Assembly: GCA_002282385.1 (NCBI GenBank)
Contig: NCJG01000002.1
Span: 62,001 to 126,000, forward strand
Direction of reading: 5' to 3'
DNA length: 64,000 bases
Source of the DNA: Sphingomonadales bacterium 39-57-19
GTDB taxonomy: Bacteria; Pseudomonadota; Alphaproteobacteria; Sphingomonadales; Sphingomonadaceae
This document shows positions 44,221-53,151 of the stretch, in pieces. Below the pieces are notes generated by a model, which was not told the origin of the DNA, made no database searches, and saw only the letters and a list, made by a program, of their open reading frames with translations. Numbering within the stretch: the stretch's first letter is position 1; each line of letters begins with the position of its first letter. The position numbers and the translations under genes were made by a program.

Positions 44221-45375
44221 TTACAGACCCCGACCGATGAGTTCTTTCATGATCTCGTTGGTGCCGCCGAAAATGCGCGTTACGCGGGCGGCGCGCCACA
44301 TGCGGGCGATGGGATATTCATTCATATATCCAGCGCCGCCATGCAGCTGCAGACAGGCATCGACAACTTCCCACTGCAGGTCCGTGTGCCACAGCTTTGC
44401 AGCAGCGCCTTCCTCGGCGGTCAATTCTTTTTTGTAATGGCGGTTCAACGCCCAATCGAGATGCGCCCAACCAATTTGCAGCTTCGCCTTGATATCGGCC
44501 AGCACAAAACGGGTGTTTTGGAAATCCAGCAATGGCTTGCCGAACACAATCCGTTCGCGGCAGAACGCGACGGTTTCATCAAAAGCCTTCTGCGTGCTGG
44601 CCATCGAAGACACCGCAATCGAAAGTCGCTCCTGCGGCAGTTCGCTCATCAGATAGATGAAGCCCTTGCCTTCTTCGCCCAAGCAGTTGGTCATTGGCAC
44701 GCGGACATCTTCGAAGAACAGTTCCGAAGTATCAGCTTCATCCATACCGATTTTGTCGAGGTTGCGGCCGCGCTTGAAGCCGTCACGGTCAGCCTCAACG
44801 AGGACAATCGACATGCCCTTATAAGCTGGCTGGATCTCGGTGTCGGTTTTTACGCAGACCAAGATCAGGTCGGCATTTTGGCCGTTCGTGATGTACGTTT
44901 TGCTGCCGTTGATGACATAATGGTTGCCGTCTTTGCGCGCGGTTGTCTTCATACCCTGAAGATCGCTTCCGGTGCCGGGCTCGGTCATGGCGATGGCGGT
45001 GATGACTTCGCCCGAGATCATCTTGGGCAACCAATGCTTCTTCTGCTCTTCGCTGCCGTAGCTGGTGATATAGTTTACGACGATATCTGACTGAAGCGAA
45101 AAGCCAGTGGCGACGCCGCCATAATAAGCCGATTCTTCGTCGACGATTGCGTTGTAGCCAAAGTCGAGGCCAAGGCCGCCATATTCAACAGGTGCGGTGG
45201 GGCAGAGCATGCCGACTTCGCCAGCCTTGGGCCAGATCGACTTTGGAACGATGCCATCTTCCTGCCACTGCTTTGCGTGAGGCGCGACTTCCTTTTGAAG
45301 AAACTGGCGTACCGACTGGCGGAACGCTTCATGATCTTCATTATAGGCGGTGCGTGGAATGGTATCGAGCGACAT
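44221..45375 (-). CDS. Acyl-CoA dehydrogenase
   Basis: A 384-aa enzyme with the full family pattern: VITAIAMTEPGTGSDLQGMKTTA, YITNGQNADLILV, the middle-domain KIGMDEADTSELFFEDVRVP, ERIVFGKPLLDFQNTRFVLADIKA and the C-terminal LQLHGGAGYMNEYPIARMWRAARVTRIFGGTNEIMKELIGR. The long-chain-type catalytic glutamate lies in this last block. It is upstream of a thioesterase gene and downstream of an 18-bp palindrome. Confidence 0.94.
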   Translation of the reverse strand: MSLDTIPRTAYNEDHEAFRQSVRQFLQKEVAPHAKQWQEDGIVPKSIWPKAGEVGMLCPTAPVEYGGLGLDFGYNAIVDEESAYYGGVATGFSLQSDIVVNYITSYGSEEQKKHWLPKMISGEVITAIAMTEPGTGSDLQGMKTTARKDGNHYVINGSKTYITNGQNADLILVCVKTDTEIQPAYKGMSIVLVEADRDGFKRGRNLDKIGMDEADTSELFFEDVRVPMTNCLGEEGKGFIYLMSELPQERLSIAVSSMASTQKAFDETVAFCRERIVFGKPLLDFQNTRFVLADIKAKLQIGWAHLDWALNRHYKKELTAEEGAAAKLWHTDLQWEVVDACLQLHGGAGYMNEYPIARMWRAARVTRIFGGTNEIMKELIGRGL

Positions 45376-45451
45376 GGTGAATCCCCTGCAAGAAGTTACT
45401 GCAAATTATGCACCATCAATGGCAGCAAGTTGACGCGGGCGTCAAGCCGAA

Positions 45452-45469
45452 TTTAATCGTTCGATTAAA
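45452..45469. promoter_or_regulatory. 18-bp perfect palindrome upstream of acyl-CoA dehydrogenase (copy 3)
   Basis: TTTAATCGTTCGATTAAA is perfectly symmetric (8-bp arms, 2-base centre), 77 bases before the dehydrogenase ATG on the minus strand. It overlaps the stop codon of the upstream MFS gene. It shares its layout with 11816-11833 and 41705-41722. Confidence 0.6.
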
Positions 45470-47099
45470 CTGGCTCGCCCGCATCACGTGCACGTTCAAC
45501 GATCGTGCGTTCCGCCTTAGGCACGCTGCGATAGGCGGCGATAAGCAAGCCCAACGCGATTGGCGCGACGGCGATGAGCGAGAGGATGCCTATCCGTAAG
45601 TTGCCCACCAGTTTGCCGTCGACCATCGTTCCGGCAAGGTCGGAAATCTGCCCGACCATATAAGGCCCAAAGGACAGCCCGACCAGCGTGGTGCCTAAGA
45701 AGAAGGCGGCCGTTGCCGTGCCGCGCATGCGGGGCAGTACAAGGTCCTGTGTTGTTGCTGCTGCCGCGCCAAGCGCTGTCGCGCCAAACATTCCAGCAAG
45801 AAATTGCATGATGTAAAACAATATTGCATTTTCGGTCGTAAAGCCGATCCAGATCGGAACAACTGGCGCAACGACACCGAACATTATCACCAAAACGCGT
45901 CCTGCGGCATGTCGCGCCCGGAGCATGTCGGCGACAGATCCGCCGACGATGACACCCAGAAAGCCACTAAGTGCTCCACTTCCACCTAAAATCAGAGCCA
46001 ACTCTGCTTTAGGCAGCTTAAGCACCGTTTCCGCATAAGGAGCGGACCAGAACGCCAGAGCATAAGCGACAAGCGCAACCAGACCATAGCCAATGGTGGT
46101 ACAGATGAACGCAGGCGTTCCCCAGATGAGCTTAAATGTCGCTGGATCCTTCGCCCGCAATGAGGATGCCCAGGAGAAGACGGCATAATAGCCAAAACCA
46201 ACCGCCGACCACTGCGGGAAATTGCCGGTCAACTGGATCATTGTGTATGCAAACGCTGCAATTGCGGCCGCCGTGACTATGTTTATCACAAGCGCCATTG
46301 GCCCACGTTGCCATGCACCCCACAGAGTAAAGGGTGGGACGATCATGGAAAGATCGCTTGCAAATGCACGGAATGGGGCTGGGTGCGCGGGCGTAACCAA
46401 CCCATCCATCGCGCCGCGGACAGGTTCACGCAATGTTGCGACCCACAAGCCCACGATTATGCCGGGAATGCCGACGGCAACGAATGCCGCATGCCAGCCA
46501 GCCAAGCCGAGCGGTCCGCCTTTGGGGAAAGCCGCGTCCCAGCTTTGCACAATGAGCGCGCCCAAAAACAAGGAAACGCCGCCGCCAATATACAGACCCG
46601 ACGAGTAAATCGCGAGCGCGGTCGCGCGCTGCCGTTTCGGGAAATAATCGGAAATCAGGGAATAAGCCGTGGGACTTGCGGTGGCTTCGCCGACGCCAAC
46701 ACCCATGCGCGCCATGGTCAGTTCCACCTGGTTACGCGCAAAACCCGACAAGGCGGTCATGATCGACCATAAGGCAAGGCCAATGGACAGAAGCTTTACG
46801 CGGCTCCAATTATCGGCAAGTCGGCCCAACGGAATACCGAATAAAGCATAAAACACCGCGAAAGCTGCGCCACCCAAAAAGCCCATGTCGGCATCAGTAA
46901 GACCAAGGTCTGCCTTGATATCTACGGCCAAAATGCTGAGGATTTGGCGGTCGATGAAGTTGAGTATGTAGACGATGACAAGGACAAGGAGCACATACCA
47001 GCTGTAGCTGCTGGCCTCAGGCGATTTAACCTCTGCTTGTGGGGGAATAGCGCCGTTGTTTTCGCCTTCGATCGTCACACTCACCTTGCTCTCCCTCAA
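45465..47099 (-). CDS. MFS transporter, spinster-like
   Basis: A 544-aa inner-membrane protein with about 12 transmembrane helices. LVIVYILNFIDRQILSILAVDIKADLGLTDADMGFLGG at the start and GIPLGRLADNWSRVKLL (the MFS loop 2-3 motif) match the spinster-type group common in sphingomonads near lipid and aromatic catabolism genes. Substrate unknown. It is followed by the acyl-CoA dehydrogenase gene on the same strand. Confidence 0.92.
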   Translation of the reverse strand: MRESKVSVTIEGENNGAIPPQAEVKSPEASSYSWYVLLVLVIVYILNFIDRQILSILAVDIKADLGLTDADMGFLGGAAFAVFYALFGIPLGRLADNWSRVKLLSIGLALWSIMTALSGFARNQVELTMARMGVGVGEATASPTAYSLISDYFPKRQRATALAIYSSGLYIGGGVSLFLGALIVQSWDAAFPKGGPLGLAGWHAAFVAVGIPGIIVGLWVATLREPVRGAMDGLVTPAHPAPFRAFASDLSMIVPPFTLWGAWQRGPMALVINIVTAAAIAAFAYTMIQLTGNFPQWSAVGFGYYAVFSWASSLRAKDPATFKLIWGTPAFICTTIGYGLVALVAYALAFWSAPYAETVLKLPKAELALILGGSGALSGFLGVIVGGSVADMLRARHAAGRVLVIMFGVVAPVVPIWIGFTTENAILFYIMQFLAGMFGATALGAAAATTQDLVLPRMRGTATAAFFLGTTLVGLSFGPYMVGQISDLAGTMVDGKLVGNLRIGILSLIAVAPIALGLLIAAYRSVPKAERTIVERARDAGEPV

Positions 47100-47354
47100 T
47101 CGCGGTTGTCGCCTTCTGCTGCTATGGCTAGCAGAACAGCCAGCCTGCGCAACGATAATTGCCTTTCAATGCATCGAACATAATAGTTTGGCGAAAGTGT
47201 GCGGGGAACCAGACCACATTCCTCAAAGCCAATGCCGCGCAGTCGTAATAAAAAATCAGAATGCGGCGTGTCGTGTTTCACTTGAATCTGGAACGAATTC
47301 CTCCAATATACTGGATCAGCGGCTATCTTGCCGTGTTTTGAGGAGAATTAAGTC
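47100..47354. promoter_or_regulatory. Divergent region between the MFS and Bax inhibitor genes
   Basis: No gene in these 255 bases. A possible promoter for the Bax inhibitor gene has TTGAAT and TATACT, but the spacing of 19 is long. GTTTCACTTGAATC (47275-47288) is one mismatch from the kynA/hppD motif, which may be chance. GAGGAGAA is the ribosome site. Confidence 0.35.
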
Positions 47355-48092
47355 ATGGCACAGTGGTCCGATCCACGGGTAACCGGGACCCAGTCAAGTC
47401 TTGCAGGTACGCGCGCAGGCGACGTTGCTGTCGACGCTGGTCTGCGTTCGCACATGCTCAAGGTTTATAACTATATGGCGTCAGGCGTCTTGCTGACAGG
47501 TATCGTTGCGATGCTGTTTGCACAGACGGAACTGGCGCGAAATCTGATGGTGAACCCAAGCCTGATGAGCTGGGTAATCATTTTATCGCCACTGGTCGTC
47601 GTAATGGCGATGAGCTTTGGCCAAGGTAAGTTTTCCGCTGCCACGCTTCAGGCGATGTTCTGGGGTTTTGCGGTGTTGATGGGCCTATCATTGGCGCGCA
47701 TCTTTATGATGTTCACAGGTGAATCCATCGCCCAGACTTTCTTTGCAACATCGGCAGCCTTTGCCGGTCTGAGCTTGTGGGCATACACCACGAAGAAGGA
47801 CATCAGCGGCTGGGGAAGCTTCCTTGTGATGGGTATGGTCGGTTTGATCGTGGCGTCGATCGTCAACATCTTCCTCGGCTCTGACACTTTGGGTTGGGTT
47901 ATCAGCTGCGCAGGCGTGCTTATCTTCGCTGGTCTGACAGCTTATGATACGCAACGTATCAAAAGCGAATATTTCTACCTTCAGGGTACAGAAATGATCG
48001 GCAAGGCTGCAGTCATGGCGGCACTGACGCTGTATCTGGACTTCATCAACATGTTCCAGTTTTTGCTGAGCTTCCTCGGTAACCGCGAATAA
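47355..48092 (+). CDS. Bax inhibitor-1/YccA family membrane protein
   Basis: A 245-aa protein with seven hydrophobic segments. LRSHMLKVYNYMASGVLLTGIVA, GLSLWAYTTKKDISGWGSFL and the late GLTAYDTQRIKSEYF with its paired aspartates are standard for the family. It probably acts as a pH-sensitive ion leak or protease-interacting membrane protein. A terminator follows. Confidence 0.94.
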   Translation: MAQWSDPRVTGTQSSLAGTRAGDVAVDAGLRSHMLKVYNYMASGVLLTGIVAMLFAQTELARNLMVNPSLMSWVIILSPLVVVMAMSFGQGKFSAATLQAMFWGFAVLMGLSLARIFMMFTGESIAQTFFATSAAFAGLSLWAYTTKKDISGWGSFLVMGMVGLIVASIVNIFLGSDTLGWVISCAGVLIFAGLTAYDTQRIKSEYFYLQGTEMIGKAAVMAALTLYLDFINMFQFLLSFLGNRE

Positions 48093-48123
48093 GTCATCGG
48101 CTGTTCACCTTGAACGCCACAAT

Positions 48124-48156
48124 ATGGCCCGGTGGGAAACCACTGGGCCATTTTCT
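48124..48156 (+). terminator. Rho-independent terminator of the Bax inhibitor gene
   Basis: The stem ATGGCCCGGTGG / CCACTGGGCCAT (12 bp with one mismatch) with a GAAA loop is followed by TTTCTTT. A frame that opens at its first base is therefore not coding. Confidence 0.88.
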
Positions 48157-48234
48157 TTGGGATTTGGTCGAACAGGGCTTTTCATTCGAGCGAAAATCCT
48201 GTTGGAATCAGGAATGTTAAATCGGAGAGAGCAA

Positions 48235-48942
48235 ATGCGTCGGGGCATAAAGAATCTAGCTGCCATCATCATGGTGACTGCGGTTGCAGCTTGCGCTCCA
48301 GCGCCAGTAAAAGTCGTACCTACACCCATTCCGCTTCCTGCGCCGCCACCTCCGCCCGCAATGCCTTTGCCACCGGGCGGCGCGGCGCTGTCGATGACGA
48401 TCCCACCGGTCGGGCTTGATGGCGTTCGCGCTACGCCAAACCGTGGTTTAAGCCGTGATGAACAAATCTGGCATTTTCGGTCGGCTTTGAACGTCGCGGC
48501 ATTGAATTGCCAAGGGCCTATATGGGGTCAAATTGCGACCGAGTATAACAAGTTCATCGTCATTCATAAGGCGATCTTGTCGAGAACCAGCAAAGCGGTC
48601 GACCGCGAATATGTCGCCCGTTATCCCGGCAAAAATGGCTTGCGGGTTCGCGATACGCGCATGACCGATTTGTATAACTATTTCGCTTTGCCGCCCGTTC
48701 GAGCCCAATATTGTGACATGGCGCTGCGCAAGCTGACTGAGGCCAATACTGTGCCCACAGGAGCATTGCCGGAATATGCGATTGGCGGCCTTGCCGACAT
48801 TGATGGCGTGTTTGTCAATTTTTACGATGCATATGTGAAATATGAACGCGATCTGGCCGACTGGAATATGAAGTACGCGCCTAAGCCGGTTTATGCCCCA
48901 ATTCTGGTAGGACCAACAACGTCGTCTGCCAATCCCGGATAG
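48235..48942 (+). CDS. Putative lipoprotein of unknown function
   Basis: A 235-aa protein; ATG 48235 follows GGAGAG. The signal peptide leads to a lipobox (MVTAVAACAPAP), then a proline-rich linker (about residues 24-55) and a globular part (LSRDEQIWHFRSALNVAALNCQG, YNKFIVIHKAILSRTSKAVDREY, RAQYCDMALRKL). The two cysteines in the globular part may pair. I do not recognise a named family beyond similar sphingomonad hypothetical proteins. Confidence 0.8.
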   Translation: MRRGIKNLAAIIMVTAVAACAPAPVKVVPTPIPLPAPPPPPAMPLPPGGAALSMTIPPVGLDGVRATPNRGLSRDEQIWHFRSALNVAALNCQGPIWGQIATEYNKFIVIHKAILSRTSKAVDREYVARYPGKNGLRVRDTRMTDLYNYFALPPVRAQYCDMALRKLTEANTVPTGALPEYAIGGLADIDGVFVNFYDAYVKYERDLADWNMKYAPKPVYAPILVGPTTSSANPG

Positions 48943-48988
48943 TTATCGGATTAACCGACGACGGCAGCCTGCACCTCGCAAGTGATGG

Positions 48989-49417
48989 TCAGGCCATGCT
49001 GATATAATCGCGCATTGCGGCGGCTTCGGCCTCAATTTTGTCGATACGGTGCTTCACCAAATCGCCAATGGAGACAAAGCCGACAAGATCATCCCCTTGG
49101 ATTACCGGAAGGTGGCGAATGCGCCGTCGCGTCATCAGTGATAAGGCCGATAGGATTGCCGTATCGGGCGCAACAGTGATGGCTGGTGCCGTCATGGTGT
49201 CCGCGACCGTCTTTGTCAGGAAAGCCGAACCATGACGCGCGACACCGTAGACAATGTCGCGTTCGGAAAATATCCCGACAACGGCTTTGTCATCGACAAC
49301 GGGCAGGGCACCAATCCGGTTTTCGGCAAGCCGCGAGACCACATCACCGACACTTTCGTGCGGCGCAGCGGTGAACACATTGCCTTGATGGTTGGCCAAT
49401 ATCGCAGAAATCGTCAT
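48989..49417 (-). CDS. Tandem CBS-domain protein
   Basis: A 142-aa cytosolic protein starting at ATG 49417 behind GGGAGAG; a much longer frame to 49798 is antisense to other genes. Two CBS domains: VGDVVSRLAENRIGALPVVDDKAVVGIFSERDI and ILSALSLMTRRRIRHLPVIQGDDLVGFVSIGDLV. Such pairs bind adenosyl nucleotides and act as energy sensors. Partner unknown. Confidence 0.92.
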   Translation of the reverse strand: MTISAILANHQGNVFTAAPHESVGDVVSRLAENRIGALPVVDDKAVVGIFSERDIVYGVARHGSAFLTKTVADTMTAPAITVAPDTAILSALSLMTRRRIRHLPVIQGDDLVGFVSIGDLVKHRIDKIEAEAAAMRDYISMA

Positions 49418-49480
49418 CGACTCTCTCCCTATGTCCTTGCCCCTGATGGAACTTATAGCATAAGGCGACCTTATCAAGCT

Positions 49481-49774
49481 ATGACTCGCCATTCCCGCCT
49501 CGATGATCCTGAATATGCCAACTTCGCATGGCGCCGCTATTGGCGGCTGATGCGGTGGATGTTTGGCGTGACATTGATTGTGACCGTGGGGGCCCTCGGG
49601 ACATTCTGGTGGCAGAACGGGATGGTCTCCATCCACTTCTTCATCGCCACGGCCGGTGCAATAACCGGGGCAATCATGCTGACGGCCGCGTTGATGGGAC
49701 TTGTTTTCCTGTCCAGCGGTTCGGGCCATGATGAATCCATCGATGACCCTTTTGAAGATGAAGCCGACCGGTGA
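49481..49774 (+). CDS. Small two-helix membrane protein
   Basis: A 97-aa protein starting at ATG 49481. Two hydrophobic segments (about residues 29-46 and 54-76) are flanked by a basic N-terminus (RRYWRLMRW) and an acidic tail (DESIDDPFEDEADR). Its stop overlaps the GTG start of the thioesterase gene. The in-frame extension upstream to 49232 is antisense to the CBS gene and rejected. Family unknown. Confidence 0.72.
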   Translation: MTRHSRLDDPEYANFAWRRYWRLMRWMFGVTLIVTVGALGTFWWQNGMVSIHFFIATAGAITGAIMLTAALMGLVFLSSGSGHDESIDDPFEDEADR

Positions 49775-50166
49775 CTGAGGCTGTTCGCAACCTTCCAAAA
49801 CGGAATGACCCGGTTCTACGGGTTGTTCCGGGCCCTGCCGATATCAACGCCAACGGCCATATCTTCGGCGGTTGGGTATTGGGGATGATGGATCAGGCCG
49901 GTGGTATCTTGGCCGGGCGGATTGCGCAGGGCGCGTGCGCGACGGTGGCCATCGAAAAAATGGAATTCATCGCGCCGATCCTGTTGCGCGACATTATCTC
50001 TGTCTACGCAACGCTCGAACGGCGCGGCCGTACGTCAATGGGCATCCGCGTCGAAGTTATCGCGACCCGTGCGCGTGGCCAACAAGAGGTCAAAGTGACC
50101 GAAGGGCTGTTTACCTTTGTTGCCCTAGATGACGATCACAAGCCTCGGGCACTGCCCGAAACCTAA
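49771..50166 (+). CDS. Acyl-CoA thioesterase (YciA-like hotdog)
   Basis: A 131-aa hotdog protein with a GTG start overlapping the previous stop. PADINANGHIFGGWVLGMMDQAGGILA has the Asn-Ala-Asn-Gly-His-x-Phe-Gly-Gly pattern of YciA-type thioesterases with the catalytic Asp in the following helix (MMDQAG). It hydrolyses broad-range acyl-CoA. Coupling to the small membrane protein is probable. Confidence 0.92.
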   Translation: MTEAVRNLPKRNDPVLRVVPGPADINANGHIFGGWVLGMMDQAGGILAGRIAQGACATVAIEKMEFIAPILLRDIISVYATLERRGRTSMGIRVEVIATRARGQQEVKVTEGLFTFVALDDDHKPRALPET

Positions 50167-50210
50167 CGGCTTTTGCTCCGTTCGTAAGCTGTAAACGGCA
50201 GAAGGATTGA

Positions 50211-50924
50211 TTATTCCGCCGATGCAGCTTCATCATCACCAGCTGGCTTAACGCGGCGGGCGCGTGGTTTGCGTGCTGGCTTTTCCATATCCGCATCATT
50301 GTCGTCCGACGAAATCGCGATCGACGGCGGCAATACGGCGAGATCAAGACCTGCGGGTGCATCGTCTTTTTCTTCGCTGTGGTGACGGCGTGGGCCCCGA
50401 TTTGCGGACCGGTTATTGTCGGAACGATCATTACGGTCGTTGCGTTCCGGGCGACGTGGGCGGCTTTCGCGCTGTTGCTCGCGTGGTGCGCGCTCTTCGG
50501 TATCGCCATCATCTTGCGAAACGGAATCGGCGTCCATTCCATCGGAAGAACCTTGCTCGTCATAATTCTGCGAACGGTCATCATTCTGCCAATCGTCGCG
50601 GTCTTCACGATTATCTTCGCGGGGACGACGTTCGCCTTGCTGTTCCTGACGCGCTTCTTGGCGGCCCCGGAAATCGGCGAGTACGCGGAAATAATGGTCG
50701 GCAAATTGCAGGTGATATTCGGCGTTTACGCGGTCACCGTTAAACTGTGCGTCTTGCGCTAGCTTTTTGTATTTTTCGAGCATCTGCGCTGCGTTGCCGC
50801 GCGCACGATTGTCGATCTGGTTCTGATAGTCGAAACCGCTGCGGTTGTTATTTTGCTGGCGATTATTGTTGTTGCGACCGCGGCGACGATTGTTGTTCTG
50901 CTGCTGCCTGTTGTTGATATTCAT
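50211..50924 (-). CDS. DUF4167 domain RNA-binding-like protein
   Basis: A 237-aa protein, or 246 aa if GTG 50951 is used. The N-terminus is Asn/Arg/Gln-rich (RRRGRNNNNRQQNNNR), followed by the DUF4167 helices (RGNAAQMLEKYKKLAQDAQ, GDRVNAEYHLQFADHYFRVLADF) and a long disordered region of Arg, Asp and Glu. Conserved after prmC in alphaproteobacteria, as here. Probably nucleic-acid associated; exact role unknown. Confidence 0.88.
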   Translation of the reverse strand: MNINNRQQQNNNRRRGRNNNNRQQNNNRSGFDYQNQIDNRARGNAAQMLEKYKKLAQDAQFNGDRVNAEYHLQFADHYFRVLADFRGRQEARQEQQGERRPREDNREDRDDWQNDDRSQNYDEQGSSDGMDADSVSQDDGDTEERAPREQQRESRPRRPERNDRNDRSDNNRSANRGPRRHHSEEKDDAPAGLDLAVLPPSIAISSDDNDADMEKPARKPRARRVKPAGDDEAASAE

Positions 50925-51094
50925 CAGGGCTGACCCGTCCTCTTTTAACACTTAAAAATTGCAGGAAGCCCCAAAACCCAGTCTTTGGGTTACGCCAAGG
51001 TCGACCGAGACCTTGAAAAAATTTCCAACTGCGCTGGGGGCGGCTTCGCGCTAATCTCCGCAATTTACGGGTTTTGCTGCGATGCTGTTTAGCG
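50925..51094. other. Short gap between prmC and the DUF4167 gene
   Basis: Two small inverted repeats (AACCCA/TGGGTT near 50976 and AAGGTC/GACCTT near 50998) lie in this gap. Neither has a T-run on the transcribed strand, so I see no terminator and the two genes may be co-transcribed. Confidence 0.35.
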
Positions 51095-51964
51095 TTAGCG
51101 GTTCGGTTGCGCGATTCCAAGCGAAAAGCGCAAGACGCGTGGATTGCCGGAAAGGTCGTGGGTTAATTCGGAAGCGAACCCGGCTTCGGTGCCCAATTTT
51201 GCGACGGATTTTGACTGGTTGAATCCGATTTCGAAGACCGCGATTCCGGTGGTTTTTAGCAGTTTTTCGAGGGTTTTTAGAAGTATGCGATAGTCGCGCA
51301 GACCGTCGGGGCCGGCGAAGAGGGCGCTGTGCGGTTCGTGGCGGGCGACCATGGGGGAAAGCGGTGTTGCGTCCTCAATATACGGGGGGTTGCACATGAT
51401 GAGGTCGAATTGCCCCAAACCGTCGGCCCACCCGTCCAAAGTCCAATCGCGCTGTTCAAAGTATGCGCGGTCGTCCAGCCCAAGGCGCGTGGCGTTGCCC
51501 GATGCGACCGCGAGAGCCGCCGCGCTGGCATCAATGCCAACACCTTCCGCGTCCCCAAAGACCGACAAAGCCGCCAACAACAAAGCGCCCGACCCCGTGC
51601 CCAAGTCCAAGATCCGCGCAGGCGCACCCCGCCCCGCAAAACCCGCAATCGCCACCTCAATCACCGTTTCACTGTCCGCACGGGGGATCAGCACATCGGG
51701 CGTCACATGCAGGTCGAGGTCCCAAAACGCCTGCATTCCCGTGATATAGGCCACCGGCTCATCCGCCACCCGCCGCGCGAGCAACGCCGCAAATCCCACC
51801 GGCACAGCAAGGTCATGCATCCGCAACAACATCGCCGACCGGTCTATGCCCAAGGCATGTGCCATCAACAATTCGGCGTCGAGACGCGGGGTCGCGCTGA
51901 CGGGCGTCAGGGCATCGGTCGCATCGCGCAGCGTTGAGGCCAGATTAGGGGCAGGTCTATCCAT
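51095..51964 (-). CDS. prmC: Release factor N5-glutamine methyltransferase
   Basis: A 289-aa enzyme starting at ATG 51964; a longer frame to 52306 is unlike PrmC. SAM site ARILDLGTGSGALLLAAL, catalytic IMCNPPYIED, and the N-terminal helical domain with YITGMQAFWDLDLHVTPDVLIPRADSETVIE are all present. It methylates the GGQ glutamine of RF1 and RF2. prfA, usually its upstream neighbour, is not here; a fasciclin gene is divergent instead. Confidence 0.95.
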   Translation of the reverse strand: MDRPAPNLASTLRDATDALTPVSATPRLDAELLMAHALGIDRSAMLLRMHDLAVPVGFAALLARRVADEPVAYITGMQAFWDLDLHVTPDVLIPRADSETVIEVAIAGFAGRGAPARILDLGTGSGALLLAALSVFGDAEGVGIDASAAALAVASGNATRLGLDDRAYFEQRDWTLDGWADGLGQFDLIMCNPPYIEDATPLSPMVARHEPHSALFAGPDGLRDYRILLKTLEKLLKTTGIAVFEIGFNQSKSVAKLGTEAGFASELTHDLSGNPRVLRFSLGIAQPNR

Positions 51965-52113
51965 ACCCCGCCCGTAAACCCAAGCCGCCCGAAAGCAAAG
52001 CGGCCCAACGCGCATACATCGGCGCGCCGCTATTTTTTTCACCGCACACGCAACCATCTGCCGACTTTGCACGTTATTGCCAACTGAAGCGTTCATTTGG
52101 AAGGAATCGCAGT

Positions 52114-52707
52114 ATGAAGATTTTGAAAAGCACGTTGATTTCCGGCCTGTCCGCACTGGCATTGGCCGCGTGCTCGGGCAGCGACACCAGCGATACCGTG
52201 GCGACCGATACCGAAGTGGTGCAGGACGACGCGATGATGTCCGACGGAACCCAAGCGACCACCGACAAGAATATTGTCGCGCTTGCGCAAGGCAACCCAC
52301 AGGCATCGACGCTCGTGTCCGCTGTCACCGCCGCCGGACTTGCCGAAACATTGTCGGGCAGCGGCCCGTTCACCCTATTCGCGCCATCCAATGCCGCATT
52401 TGCCAAGGTGGACAAGGCAACGCTTGACGGGTTGATGATGCCTGCCAGCAAGGCGAAGCTTGCGGCGCTGCTGAAATATCATGTCGTCGCCGGCAATGTG
52501 AAGGCGAGTGATCTCGCGAAGTTGATTGCAGACGGCAACGGCACCGCAGCCGTCACGACGCTGAATGGCGGCACGCTGAAAGCCAGTATGAACGGCGACA
52601 AGATTGTCCTGACCGATGCCAAGGGCGGCAAATCGACCGTAACGAGCGCCGATATGGCTGCGTCAAACGGCACGGTCCACATGGTCGACACCGTCGCCAT
52701 GCCATAA
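52114..52707 (+). CDS. Fasciclin-domain lipoprotein
   Basis: A 197-aa protein behind GGAAGGAAT. A lipoprotein signal (ISGLSALALAACSGSD) leads to an acidic linker and one FAS1 domain (about 55-195): TLVSAVTAAGLAETLSGSGPFTLFAPSNAAFAKV and the late ASNGTVHMVDTVAMP. It is a surface or periplasmic adhesion-type domain of unknown partner. A terminator lies about 70 bases downstream. Confidence 0.92.
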   Translation: MKILKSTLISGLSALALAACSGSDTSDTVATDTEVVQDDAMMSDGTQATTDKNIVALAQGNPQASTLVSAVTAAGLAETLSGSGPFTLFAPSNAAFAKVDKATLDGLMMPASKAKLAALLKYHVVAGNVKASDLAKLIADGNGTAAVTTLNGGTLKASMNGDKIVLTDAKGGKSTVTSADMAASNGTVHMVDTVAMP

Positions 52708-52778
52708 AGTTTCGGGTCGCATACGCAACCTGAAAGCCAGTCCTCAAATTCCCCCTAGCAGGCGAAGAGGACTAAATT

Positions 52779-52815
52779 GACCCCGTCCGGATCCCTCCCC
52801 GGGGCGGGGTCTTTA
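52779..52815 (+). terminator. Probable terminator after the fasciclin gene
   Basis: GACCCCG (52779-52785) pairs with CGGGGTC (52805-52811), with further GC pairing inside and TTTAT after. The T-run is short, so efficiency is uncertain. Confidence 0.55.
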
Positions 52816-53151
52816 TATGTAAAAAGCAATGAGGCGACCGGATGGACTGTCACCGTAGTTCAGCCCCCATCGTAAATCGATAGGGAGGATTTGGGGTGGT
52901 TTGCTTTTCCCGACGACGGTTTCTTACTTTTCGTCATGCTGAACTTGGTTCAGCATCTTACTTTTTGAGGGCGGTTTGGAAGTAAGATCCTAGAGCCGAA
53001 GGCGTGCATTGCACAAACGAGTTCAGGATGACGAGAGGGGGCTGTCGGGATGAGGGCCGCCCTTCTTCATGCCTTTGTGGCTTTGTGCTAGATAGATTGG
53101 CGCAGCTTCTGTCTTTGGCGGGGCGTCGCGCTCGCGCGCTAGGGGCATCCC
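52816..53151. other. Gene-free stretch with a REP-like relic
   Basis: No supported gene between the fasciclin terminator and ppx. The middle is occupied by a decayed CTGAAC hairpin element (52931-53034). Open frames here are antisense or fragmentary. Confidence 0.5.
52931..53034. repeat. Degenerate REP-like inverted repeat
   Basis: The left arm (TCGTCATGCTGAACTTGGTT onward) pairs with the right end (GTTCAGGATGACGA), and inner ATCTTACTT pairs with AAGTAAGAT. The right arm carries an extra stretch of about 20 bases around 52992-53018. Arm sequence and order match the perfect element at 44124-44198. Confidence 0.75.

Noticed and set aside
48989..49798. Longer version of the CBS protein starting at 49798
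   Set aside because: The extension is antisense to the small membrane protein and is Pro/His-rich noise; ATG 49417 has a good ribosome site and starts the CBS domain.
50976..51010. Hairpins between prmC and DUF4167 as a terminator
   Set aside because: The T-run lies before rather than after the stem on the transcribed strand.
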